From: Diphasiastrum complanatum | Taxonomy: Eukaryota > Streptophyta > Lycopodiopsida > Lycopodiales > Lycopodiaceae | Direction of reading: 5' to 3' | Assembly: GCA_029204225.1 (NCBI GenBank) | Contig: CM055103.1 | Location: 7,522,866 to 7,586,865, forward strand | Length of the DNA: 64,000 nt | In this document: positions 46,557-57,149 of the stretch, piece by piece | Layout of the letters: each line of letters begins with the position of its first letter | Numbering within the stretch: position 1 is the stretch's first letter | Translations under genes and position numbers: made by a program | Notes under the pieces: generated by a model | What the model was told of the DNA's origin: nothing | Seen by the model: the letters and a program-made list of their open reading frames with translations, nothing else | The model's database searches: none

Positions 46557-48842
46557 TCGAGCTGGCGTGTGATGTATTTTTTCTAATTTATTCAAATAGA
46601 GGCGAGATTTGAACCTGTGTTGTGCTCCATGTCACTCCTACTTCTTCCAATGTCGACTTGTCAGCCTGGACCTATGACAGTGCGTGTTAGCATGTTGAAG
46701 TTATAAGGTACCTCAACACATTGCTAAACAAATGATCATTGTATGAATTGAATCTTTGATACTTGCCTCGATTGAAATTATTCAAAACATTCATCTTCTT
46801 GGCTTGAATCTAGTTCAAATCTGGTTAGCTACACAGCGATGCGCTTGGCTTTGAACATTAGCCTTGCGGGTGCATTTCTCAATTTCACATATACACGTGT
46901 GACATTACTCAATGACCAGTAAATGTTTCAGAAGCCAATGTGACGTATTGTTAGTGCAAAAAGAAAGCTAACAAATGTGAATGCTGATTTTGTTCATTAA
47001 ATTGTCTTCTGAGAAGAAAATTTTTCCTTCCCTAGTATGATGTAGATTCCAGGTAGCGAGTCTAGTGGATATTGGCACCATATTATTTAAGAATATGTCC
47101 ATGTAGTACTATACTGCATCATTGAGTTTCCCTTTACTTTCAAAGAACTCATAAGCTTTGCTGCTTGTCTTTCTATTGTTAGAGATCATTTTTATTATAT
47201 TGACGCTCCAATTAAGGTTCGCATCTTTAGAGAAATATTTTAAGCAAAATAAGGAAGTTTGACCTTTACGTTTTGATGTTTCTAGGAGATTGAGTCATGT
47301 AAGTATGTCGCAGATATTATCTACCTTGGAAAATTTATTTCTCCTCCTATTGCCTCTGCTACTGTATGTGGGGCAGAGCTTTTTTCAGATGAGCAATAGG
47401 GTGATTCTTTCTATGGAGTGGGTTCCATATTGTCATATGCACTGTGTCATTATTCTTGCCTCTTCATCATTCTTGCCTCACTATAAGCTATGAAGTTTCT
47501 GATATAGGCCATGCCACAAACGATTTCCTCTAAAGATCAAGCTTAATAAACTCTTAATAACTCTTCAAGGAAAAATAGTGGCTGAAGTACTTCTCCAAAC
47601 CTGTGATACTCGAATGAATCGCGATGGCTTTTCTATTTAAAATGCATATAAAAGTACTTATCTTCTGCCATTATTCAAGTTATGTTTGCTTTGGATGCAG
47701 GAGATACTTATCCTCTCGGTTGTGCTTTTGATGAGAATATTGTCCATTCCGAGGTGCATAGATCTTGAAAATTATATTTAAAAATATCAACTTGCTTATG
47801 TACAGAGAATGCTCTATTTATTCATGAGCAAAACGATTTTCAACTTAGTGATGCTACTGCTTCTACAGTATTTTAAGGATAACATGGACTTTTACAACCC
47901 AAAGTTTAACTCGAAAAATGGGATATATGAAGAAGGTTGTGGTTTGGACAAGGTGCAAATGTCCTGGGGTCATGATGAATATCTTTATCAGGTATAGCCA
48001 GCCACCTTACATATCTGAGATTTGGAGTAGTGTTTTTCTTTCTCTGAGACAGTTTTGATTCATCCGTTCTTGTAATAATATTCAGGTCCTGAAGTGCAAC
48101 AACACCACATTGCCTCCCCAGGCTCTATTTATCATCCGTTATCACTCTTTTTATGGTAAGCTCCGCATATAGGAAGAGGATCTCTCATGAGACGGCTAGT
48201 GCAGTAGGATATCTATTTACCAGTCACTGAGACGGAATTTCATGCGTTCCTGGTGTTTGTTATATTTTCACTTTGGAAGGATTATGATCAGAACATTGTG
48301 CACATTTGTTTTACGTTTGACCTCATCTGCATTTCCTTATGCTTTTGTATCCTCTTGTTTTATGATTATAGCGAGCGAATTTAGTGTCTTCTTGCTCGTA
48401 GTGGTGCTGCCTTGTAATATCAAACTTTAACTGATCTCAGCGCTGCATCGTGCTGGTGCCTATCAGCAATTTCTGGATGCCAATGACCGGGAAATGTTGC
48501 AATGGCTCTTAGAGTTCAAGTAAGCTGTTAGGAGGTTCTTTTATTGGATTCCTATGGATTATTACAAGTCACTTATAACTTCAGAAAGAAAACGTGCTTT
48601 GCATGCTACGGTAATCCGTGGTTTGTCTCTTTTCAATTTCAGCAAGTATGACCTGTACAGCAAGAGCAAGGTTCGAATAAATGTGGAAGAAGTGAAGCCT
48701 TATTATATCTCTTTGATCGAGAAGGTACAGGGATTTTATTAAAGTTTCTAATTGGTCTCACTGCAGCTTGTAATCTTCATTTTATTTTGAACTTATTCTT
48801 TGTACTGTTTTGCAGTACTTTCCAATCGAGCTCCGATGGTGA
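44384..48842 (+). CDS. MIOX: Myo-inositol oxygenase, complete gene, ten exons
   Basis: Oxidises myo-inositol with O2 to D-glucuronate at a diiron centre in the cytosol, feeding UDP-glucuronate for cell-wall sugars. Exons: 44384-44619, 44780-44861, 45578-45782, 45950-46009, 47701-47753, 47869-47991, 48086-48155, 48441-48519, 48643-48724 and 48816-48842. All introns are GT-AG, phases agree and the product is 338 residues, close to the plant family length (about 310-320) with a slightly longer N-terminus. The six iron ligands are all present: His149 (QIEHLLQTAEAIR), His174-Asp175 (HLTGLIHDLGKVL), His247 (MSWGHDEYLY), His273 (IIRYHSFY) and Asp306 (NKYDLYSKSK). DESDPDLDEPQ and the closing LRW are conserved. 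The N-terminal 75 residues are variable, as in the family. The start was chosen as the first ATG after a probable 5' UTR intron. No signal peptide. Likely functional. Exon joins are my reading and could be checked with RNA. Confidence 0.95.
46521..46553. repeat. (AG)n microsatellite in MIOX intron 4
   Basis: About 16 AG units in the largest intron (46,010-47,700). Nearby minus-strand words CAGGTTCAAATCTC (about 46,604-46,617) resemble an RNA polymerase III B box, so the intron may hold an old SINE, but no boundaries are seen. Confidence 0.9.
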
Positions 48843-49570
48843 TTCCTCCCTTCCACCGAAACAAATGGCATCTCTCAAAATATTCTGCATCCATCTTATA
48901 ATAGCCCCATGTCTATAAAGAATTATAAGTATCCTTTTATTAATAGAGTACCCTAATCAAGTAGAGATCTAAAAAATGATCAAATTACTACTGGAATTTA
49001 TTTGAAGTTTTTTAAGCAGTTTTTAAGTTGGAATCTAACTAAAGCTCTCCGCATGCAATTACCATTATTGACTCAACAGTTCCTTTAAACATTCAGTAAA
49101 GTTCTTGCTTTTTAACACCATGGAAGACCATCCTGACCCAAAAGCTGCAGTTGTACATTTGTTACTTCGAGTGCTTTGGAACAACTCTCCATGCTGGCCA
49201 TATTAATTTTACCTATCTTACGATTCTTATTATATGTCTATACTGTACTCCAAAAGTCCTAAGGATCCTTCCTTTTGCCCTTTTTTAACAATTTTGTAAA
49301 GAAAACTCTTGCTTCAATAAAGTGTACGCCTATTTGTAAGAGAAGCAATCAAATGCTTTATCATGTCTCCTTTTCCAATTCAGTTTAACATCCCTAAGAT
49401 TCATTATGTACATTAAAAGCAAGGCAAAAAAATAAAAAATGAATTCAACTGATTGACGTTTAAGATATGATTGAGATAGTTCTTCCTTGGGAGTGCTCTT
49501 ATTTAATTTAGTGTTTTGTTCCCAAATAGAAGCTTTTTTTAATGAGGGATTGTAGGCCTTTGACCAAGCT
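48843..49570. other. MIOX 3' flank
   Basis: Contains the 3' UTR, but no clear AATAAA close to the stop; the first good one is at about 49,315. No gene recognised. Confidence 0.5.
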
Positions 49571-49685
49571 CATTGTCATTATAAACCCAAGGGAGTTGGC
49601 TCAATTGGTTAGCTTGACATCCAAAGTTTCTTTGGTCTCAAGTTCGAGCCTTCCCTTGGAAACCAAGAAGCATTGTCATTATAAA
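49571..49685 (+). mobile_element. tRNA-derived mini-retroposon with perfect 15-bp target duplication
   Basis: An 85-bp insert (49,586-49,670) lies between identical 15-bp repeats CATTGTCATTATAAA at 49,571-49,585 and 49,671-49,685. It contains an RNA polymerase III A box (TGGCTCAATTGG, 49,597-49,608) and B box (AAGTTCGAGCC, 49,640-49,650), 31 bases apart as in a tRNA. Its ends pair like an acceptor stem (CCAAGGGAG near the start with CTTCCCTTGG near the end). The tRNA fold is imperfect (short D and T stems), so it is unlikely to be a working tRNA gene. Long target duplications are typical of LINE-driven insertion. It may be a monomeric SINE or a retroposed tRNA. Confidence 0.8.
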
Positions 49686-52600
49686 GCCAGTCCTACAGCT
49701 TTGACCCTAAGACAAAATTGGTATTTTTCAATGTTGCACATGATTAGTAACTTGGGTTTATAATATAATGTAAAAACTCAGCTTTGATGCACAATATTAT
49801 AACATGTAAAAGCTTGTTATGGTATCAATGCTTAATATTGGAAGCTTTATAAAGGCGAAGGCCTTTGATAGGCTTCTGAGTTAAATATTTTCACTCAAAA
49901 GTTCTTTACATCCACGTATAATTTGGAGCCAATGAAAGCTAGTTTTAATATGAGTTTTTTAGATTTTAATTTTGTGATAAGATCATTGCATGTTTACTAT
50001 TATATGTGATGATAGATTTTGTGTTTGGTTGATTGAAATGTATGATATTTGTGTTAAGAATCTTGTTCGTGGCTAATAAGAATCATAGTCTCAATTTTGT
50101 AAGTTATTAAAATTAAAATCCAAAATTCAATGTGCTTATTTAAAAAACATTTATATTTTGGTTGAATTTTTTTTAAGAATGTCAAAATTTGACCAATTTT
50201 TAAAATCATTAAAAAACCTAAGTGTTTTGACGGAAACTTCAAGTACTTGCAATATTACATATTCAATACACAACAATGTTTTGTCAAGGGTGTGAGTTTT
50301 AGCATCACTTTCATTCAAATGTTTAGTTAAACTACAAGGTAAATCGTATTGTGTTGGCATTTTTTAGGAGTTTTTTTTATACCCAAGAGACTTTTCATTG
50401 TCGAGAAAATTATGGTTTTTCATGCTTTTGACTTGTAGCTGAAAATTTTAGCTTCATGTGGATTTTCAAGAGATTTGCGTATGAGGTGATTGTTTGAGAT
50501 ATTAATGTCAATACCAATTCTAATGAAAGAGACTTGGTTAAAAGGTATTTTTGTATTTACGAAACTAGGACTACTCAATGGTATTTGTTTGGTTTTAGAG
50601 GACAAAAGTAGTTAGCTCAACATGGTCCTAGTCCATTTCGATGTCAAAAGATTTTATTAAGAATGTGTCTGAAGTTTTTTGGTTCTCTCTCAAGTGTTGC
50701 ATAGCTCTTGAAAATGTTGTGCTTGGATATCTACACTTTGATGTTTTAAAAGAGTTTTGGCATATGATGAAATTTTCAATTACCACCAAACTTTGATTGT
50801 TAAATGGCAGTGACCACATTCTCTTAAGTAGTAAGTCCTTTTGATAGTAATGAGGAACTCATGGTCAAGTGTATAATACTTCGATGGGTTGTCCTAATGG
50901 TATTTAAGATGTGAATTGGGGAGCATTTGGTATCCATTTGACATTGAGAGTCCTTAAAAGTTGGTTAATGTTGTCCCCCATCATAGCCAAGTTGGATAAG
51001 AGCTACTTGTGGCAATGATGACAATTGTCTACATATGGATGTGATGCAAATGTAGTTTTTATGTGGGATCTCAAATATGACCTTTGTAAACAATATAAGA
51101 ACCTCCAGCTGAAAACTTCACCTTGTGCCATATACTAAACAAAGAAAAGTTTGTTGATGCTCTTGGAAGAGCCTCTTAGTGTAGTTATATGTAAATAATA
51201 AAAAGCTAGTGAATTTAGCTAGTAAATTGGGGTTGATGGGAGTAGTAACTCACGAAGTTCTCCCATGTAATGCACTTTAAATTTTAATAAATATGCATAA
51301 AATAAAGCTTTTTCATGAAGTTGAAACTCTAAAAGGCATAAAATAATAAAATAACGAACCAAGTCACCAACTACTTATATTATGAATATACAATGCAAAA
51401 TAACTCCTACATCTGCATAAAACTAGTGAAATGGCAACAATGAAATTTGTTGAAGTGATCACACAAGATAACCATAGTTCCAAAAAGTTCAATTGTGAGG
51501 ACTTCAATTGCACTTTTCGCCATTTATCAAAACACAAGAAGACCTTGATAAAAATGCACATACCAACAAATGAAATAAAGCACTAAAAGACAAATCAATA
51601 TGCAATGTATGTCCTCTTTGACAATATCCTCCAACTCAACACCTCTAAAGTATTGAGTTTCAATGTCTTAGATCAAAATAACACACTTACTCAATATAGA
51701 ATATTACCTTCCACTTACACCCTCATGTGCAATGCCATTATGTATTTGTTATGTGTGGTCCCTTCTTTTCAGCTTTCTAAAGTGTCTTGTGCATCCATTC
51801 TATCAATCTCTAGTCAAATAATAGCTCAAGTTCATGGCAACTTGAAGCGGCTCCCCTACCCATGTTTGTGTGTTGACACTTTCTAGCCAAAACCTTTTCA
51901 TTATTGTCTTGCTTATACAAGTCCAACCATTTATCCATTACTTCAAAATTTTATAGCATGTGCATGGATATTAAAAAGTATATATATGGTGTAAGTTTTC
52001 TTGACAACCCCACACCTTGATAACTTATGCTTTGTCATGATCTTCCTTGATATCATGATCAATTGGATGTAATTGAGAAAAAAGAAAACCTATAGAAGTG
52101 AGATTCATGTAGGAGTCATCATTTTATCATGCTACTTTATCTCACCCTTTGGCACACAAAATCCTTCAATACTTTTATGTATCTCTCAAAACACACCATC
52201 ATTTAAGACAATCCAAAACATAAAAAAAGTATATTTTTTTTACCAAAAAAATATGACATAAGAAACCACATACAATATTGGCGTTCACTACCATACATTG
52301 TATGCATGGGACTAGCAATTGCAATTTCTTCAATTAGTGCACCAACAAATGCACTTGTGTATCTAAAATTAATCTCTTTTTACATATTGCTGCAATAATA
52401 AAATTATGCTTCAATTTTACATCAACTTCATTCTTTTTAAGACATCCGTCTACAAAAATAAAACTTGCAATTCTTTTATGATTGTGGCATGTATCACGAC
52501 TTGTTATCTAGCACATCAAGACAAAAAAGAAGTAAAACATGTAACATATATTTCCTACCTAACAATGTATGACAATTTGTAGATACTCTTTTGAACCAAT

Positions 52601-53269
52601 TATGTTAAACATTTATGAATGGCAAGAGGAAGAATATATTGTGACATTTTATGCCAATCGTGAAATTTAAGAGCTCTCCAAGTTTGAGCTTACGATATGT
52701 GGCCAATATGAATGCCTGATATATTGAGAATAATAAGCACGAAAGCTTGACCATCCTTCAACTTCCACTTTGAGTCAGTTGTGTTGTCTTCAAGCTATTG
52801 GAAAGAGGTGCATGAAAGATAGGTTAAATAGAATCGAATAAAAAGAATTCGAACAACAAGAAAACTTATTGTGTACAGCGGAATAAACTATCTGTCTCTT
52901 TTTCTATGCATGACTACGCCTATCAATTTTAAACAAAACAATAGTGATACAAATCACGTTTGATCTAATAGTAACTAACTTTGAAATCATTACGTAGCCA
53001 AACATTAATTAAAGCATTGAATTATCAGACAAATAATCAGTCACGAAGAATTATCGAAATGCATACATTCTAAGACGAAGCTGAACGCAATAAGAAGATA
53101 GTATTGATTTAGTATGAAAACGAAACAGATGTAAATGAGTACAACAAGTTGTAGATCAAAGCCGCGTACTATAAGCTGTCTCTGAGCGGCTAAATATAAG
53201 TCTTATTTAAGCGCAATTACTAATAAGCAGTAAGCGCAATAACAATATTTAATCAACTCTAAAGAACTG
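49686..53269. other. No gene recognised
   Basis: About 3.6 kb of AT-rich sequence. Frames are at most about 90 codons (51,605-51,886, +) and carry no known motif. No repeats of note are seen. Confidence 0.6.
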
Positions 53270-53590
53270 AGCTAGAATGCTCAAGAGTGTTCAAGCTTGT
53301 AGGCTTGAGAGAGAGAATGCTAACTATTCAATACTTGATGATTGATCTTCATGCTTCAATCTTGCGATGTAGGAATATGGACAACTATTTATACTAAGTA
53401 ATTAAGTAGCCAAATGCGTCATCTAGTTGGCTGTTCCCTCTAGTTAGGACTTCTCAGAAATTACTTACTGATGAATTAATGGAAGTCAGTGGCTTTGGTC
53501 GTAAATAGTCTGTCTGCAGATTTAAAGGTGAACTGCCACTCTGCAGGAATGAACATAAACTGTCATGCGAAAAATGCGAAGGTCTTCGCC
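53270..53590 (-). repeat. Copia LTR fragment, C1 family, minus strand
   Basis: The reverse complement matches 4,480-4,640: CTTAGTATAAATAGTTG (TATA box, plus-strand 53,381-53,397), then TCAAGC.T.CAAGCTTGAA, CACTCTTG and ATTCTAGCTCAGTTCT. Left and right edges are not sharp. Sequence to 53,660 has the CGAAAAAG and GAGAGAAAATGTCGAA words of the 25.4 kb LTR. Confidence 0.65.
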
Positions 53591-53699
53591 AACGTCATTT
53601 TCTTAACATTTGAGGCATCTGGCATTTTGCGAAAAAGTTGAAGTGAGAGAAAATGTCGAAATACGAAAATCTCAAAAATGTTGACACTGTGAGCCGTTT

Positions 53700-53835
53700 C
53701 TGAGTAATATGGACACTATTATTTATATCAATTATGAAAGATATTATAAAACCATAGACATGAGGTCAATTCTTAAAATGGAGATCATTTTTAAGATGGA
53801 TCAAATTTTTGTGGTAAAACTAGTTGAAGAGGGAG
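53700..53835 (+). pseudogene. Copia 3' internal end with polypurine tract
   Basis: About 135 bases similar to the minus-strand stretch at 29,660-29,800 (TATGGACACTATT, AT.TATGAAAG.TA, ATGGAGATCATT.TAA). It ends GAAGAGGGAG, the purine tract before the LTR. No reading frame is recognisable. Confidence 0.6.
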
Positions 53836-54498
53836 TGTGAAAAATGTCAACTAGTTTAGTTGGTCTAATTTGGCAATTTGGAGGCCAAAGTAAAATTTCA
53901 ACTTAAGAGATACATTTTTTCATGTCAACAATGTCTAAAAAATATCTTCCTTACTATTTTTAACAAGTTTATAAGTGGATAAGTTCAGATTTAGACCTAC
54001 TTCTATTGGCTACTTGAGGTACATTGCATCTAGTCAAGTTAAACTATCTAGTCAAGTGTAACTATGTTTTAATTGAAGTACCTAGAAGTTGCTATTTTAG
54101 GGCAAGTGGCCAAGTGACATTATGGCTGTTATAAATAGCTGTACTAGCATGGAGAAATTATCTTGAAGTTCTCTTTCTATGTGGAGAGCTTTTCTCTTTT
54201 GATTCTATGTTCATCTCTTGCATATTTCTCATGATATCTTGAGTTCTAATGTGTAGAATGTGATTTTTCTTGTTGTACTTGGATCCACACATGTGAAGGA
54301 CAATGTACTAGTTGCTGTTGTATGTAAAGAGACATTACTATATCATTTCTTAGTGATTTTGATCAGATTTTCATGTATTTCCAAGTTCTAGCATGGTAGA
54401 TGCATGATTTCTAGCTTGTAGATGAATCTAGATGTGCACCCAATTAAGCCAAGATCCTATTGATCCATTGAGTATGTTTTGGATCTGATTTTTTCACA
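53836..54498 (+). repeat. Copia 3' LTR with 10-bp inverted ends
   Basis: It runs TGTGAAAAAT to ATTTTTTCACA (663 bp), with mirrored ends TGTGAAAAA/TTTTTTCACA. TTATAAATAG at about 54,131 is the probable TATA box. It is related to the C9 5' LTR at 37,195-37,834. No primer-binding site follows, so it is a 3' LTR or a truncated copy. Confidence 0.8.
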
Positions 54499-54603
54499 TG
54501 AAATTGATAACATTATCAATCTCTTTTCATCATCAATGGTAACGCCACACAAATACTTCATTTACAAGAAAATTTTCATGTTAAATTTTCAAAGTCAAAA
54601 CAA

Positions 54604-54622
54604 TAAACCCTAAACCCTAAAC
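54604..54622. repeat. Short interstitial telomere-like repeat
   Basis: AAACCCTAAACCCTAAACC: two and a half copies of the plant telomere unit. Such short runs (telo-boxes) also occur by chance and in promoters. Confidence 0.7.
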
Positions 54623-55915
54623 CAATACGAGGACATCTCTATTAGCCAAACTTAGTTAAAGGGTAGTAATACATGTAATTGACAGAGAGGGGATAAGACG
54701 TCACCTCAACTAAAAATACTAAATCTTTTGTTAGACAAATGTAATGTTGCCCCTAAAATTACAAGTGGCAACCCTCTTAGAAGATTAATATTGCCTCCTA
54801 CCAATGTCCAAATCACAATTTTTAGCTCAAAAATGTAGGCAATAGATAGTAGTAGACGATGGTGATGAGCAATTGCCAACAAAAGATTGTTCTTTTTGTG
54901 AGAGCGGCTCATTGTTCCTACTTTTTTGTTATTTTTTACCTTAGACGGGACTTCAAATAGTCCACATCATGATTCACAATGCTTCCAAATCCTCACTTTT
55001 CCAGAATGTTGAAGCATGGCTGCCATTAGAATAACTCTATAACAAACTGAATTCATGGGACTCCATCAACTAAGGATCTTTTCACCTAAAAAGCATGCAA
55101 TCATCATACAATAATCCATTCATAATGGATCATAGTTTGAAATAATAAGAGAACAAAGCACAGAGCCATCACGATGTCCTTATAAAAATGACAATGAAGA
55201 CAAAAAATACAAACTGGTTATAAAGGCTGGTTATGCAACCTTAAATTTTGAAGACTATTAAGATTTGTCAACAATTATGCAATATTGTGGGTACATACAA
55301 CTCTCCGAAATAATACCTACATACATTGTATAGATATAAAAGTTACGTATTGATATGAAGCTATCATTAAGAGCTATAATACTACTAGAATATATAACTC
55401 GACATTGATTATTTCAATAAGTCATAGGAATGGATAAAACATCACAAAAAGCCTATTGAGGTTAAGAGTTTGTAGATTTTTTGTATTGGGAAATTTGCTT
55501 TTTAGTGACTTTTGCACTTGTAAACTAGTCACTCAAAGGCCTTTTTTAAGTGTAAAGGATGGTGATGAATGCCCCATTTTATGACTCGAATTTTTTTATG
55601 AGTCTCACTTATCCATCTTTATGGAACATAATCTCTTTTCTCAAGTTTCTTTACAACCCCACAAAAAATTTATCAGCTTTTGATTTCATTATCATAATAA
55701 GTAAAATAAATTGGTGAGGTCACCATCAAATTTCATAATATGCAAAGAAAATGTAAGGCAAGATCATGATGTGAGATTCAAATGTTTTATGGGCAACTTT
55801 GTATTTGCAGACTCCGAGATTCATAAAAACTTCCACATAGATGGATCATGGATTGGATGCCAGTCATTTTTGTCTCCCCATAATTTTAACACCTTGACGC
55901 GCCAGGGTCCGCCAG
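54623..55915. other. No gene recognised
   Basis: AT-rich, short frames only. It ends at the left edge of LTR B. Confidence 0.6.
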
Positions 55916-57149
55916 TGTAGCGCAGGCATCCCAAAGGATGCCGGGAACCACGACTTAGCTTCCCAGCCTTCAACTCTTGCCATCCAAACCCACTTGACAT
56001 ACAAGCAACCAACTCGCCAACAACGATCAGACTTAACCAACTTGAAGTTCCGAAAACCAACATTGAGATCCAACCTGGCGCCATGCCAGATCGGGGGTCC
56101 CGATGTAGGTGACTTCCCTCCAAGCAAGCCGCCCGACATACATCAAACTTAACCAACTCGAAGCTTTGTTACAAACGAGTAACATCCATTCCAAGCAAGC
56201 GGTCTGACTTACATCAGACTTAACCAACTGAAAGATTCGTCACGAGCGCTGGAAGCCAACTTGGCGTCACGCCAGACTGGACAGCCATAAACAGGTAACT
56301 TCCACCCAAGCAAGCCATCCAACTCAGCCGACATGTTAGAGCCCATTCCCCAAGAGCTTAACCCATTCACGTTCATGCAAGGAACACTGAGAACCACAAG
56401 GCGCGACAGATATGGAGACAACCAGTTCCTGGACCAAATGGTCTCGACAGCATACCGCTAGCGCCACGGACCGAATGGTCCCGACGGCATACCGCTGGCG
56501 CTCCGGGATATGACCCTCAGCTATGTGCCAACTTAAAAATTTTGAAACAGCCTTACAACTGGCGCTTTTACCGAGCACTGAAACCCAGAAGGTCATCAGA
56601 GTCAGTTTGAGAAAAAATCCCACTTTATTGATAAATCTGAGAAGGTTACATTTCAAGTGTGTGACCGACCCTAGTCTCCGGGGCGCTAGCATGCCAAGGC
56701 GAGAGCCATGGCAACATTCCAGCAAGGGAGGCTGAGACTTGGTGGAGCTCGCCCTGAGTCGCAACCCGCCCTCCCCTATAGTATTGGTGGGATTCGGCAC
56801 CCCCCCTCATACCAAGCACTCTACCCACGCTGGTAAAGCACGTTTTTCTCTCTCTAGAATTTTCTCTTTCTAGAAAGTCATTTTCTCTCTCTAGATTTTA
56901 TTGATCCCCAGGCTTCCTTTAATTATGCCTAGATCGTGTGAGGTGATTGCACATCGATCTGAGCTCTCTGGACTTCGCTAGAACCGATCAAAGATTTTCA
57001 GCCATAGGAACTTGGCGCCGGCTGGATTCTAGTCACAGTGGCGCCGGGAGTGGCGCCCGCGCCGTTGGTGCCGGAGCATCAGGGGCGCTGGGGACAATGT
57101 TGGTGCCAGTGGCGCCAAAAGTAAAGCTTATGAAGATAGCTTTACAACA
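55916..57149 (-). repeat. Gypsy LTR B (3' LTR of element G1)
   Basis: TGTAGCGC...TACAACA on the plus strand, 1,234 bp, colinear with solo LTR A at 26,449-27,681. On the right the element strand has an AAGGTGGGGTGGA purine tract just before the LTR start (TGTTGTAAAG), so this is a minus-strand 3' LTR. The U3 start is rich in GGCGCC. A related but more diverged LTR lies at 63,158-64,000. Confidence 0.88.

Noticed and set aside
46390-46630. Possible SINE in MIOX intron 4 (B-box-like GGTTCAAATC)
   Set aside because: No A box at the right distance and no target duplication found; kept only as a remark.
54604-54622. Telomere-like AAACCCT run as a sign of a chromosome end or fusion
   Set aside because: Only two and a half units, far too short.
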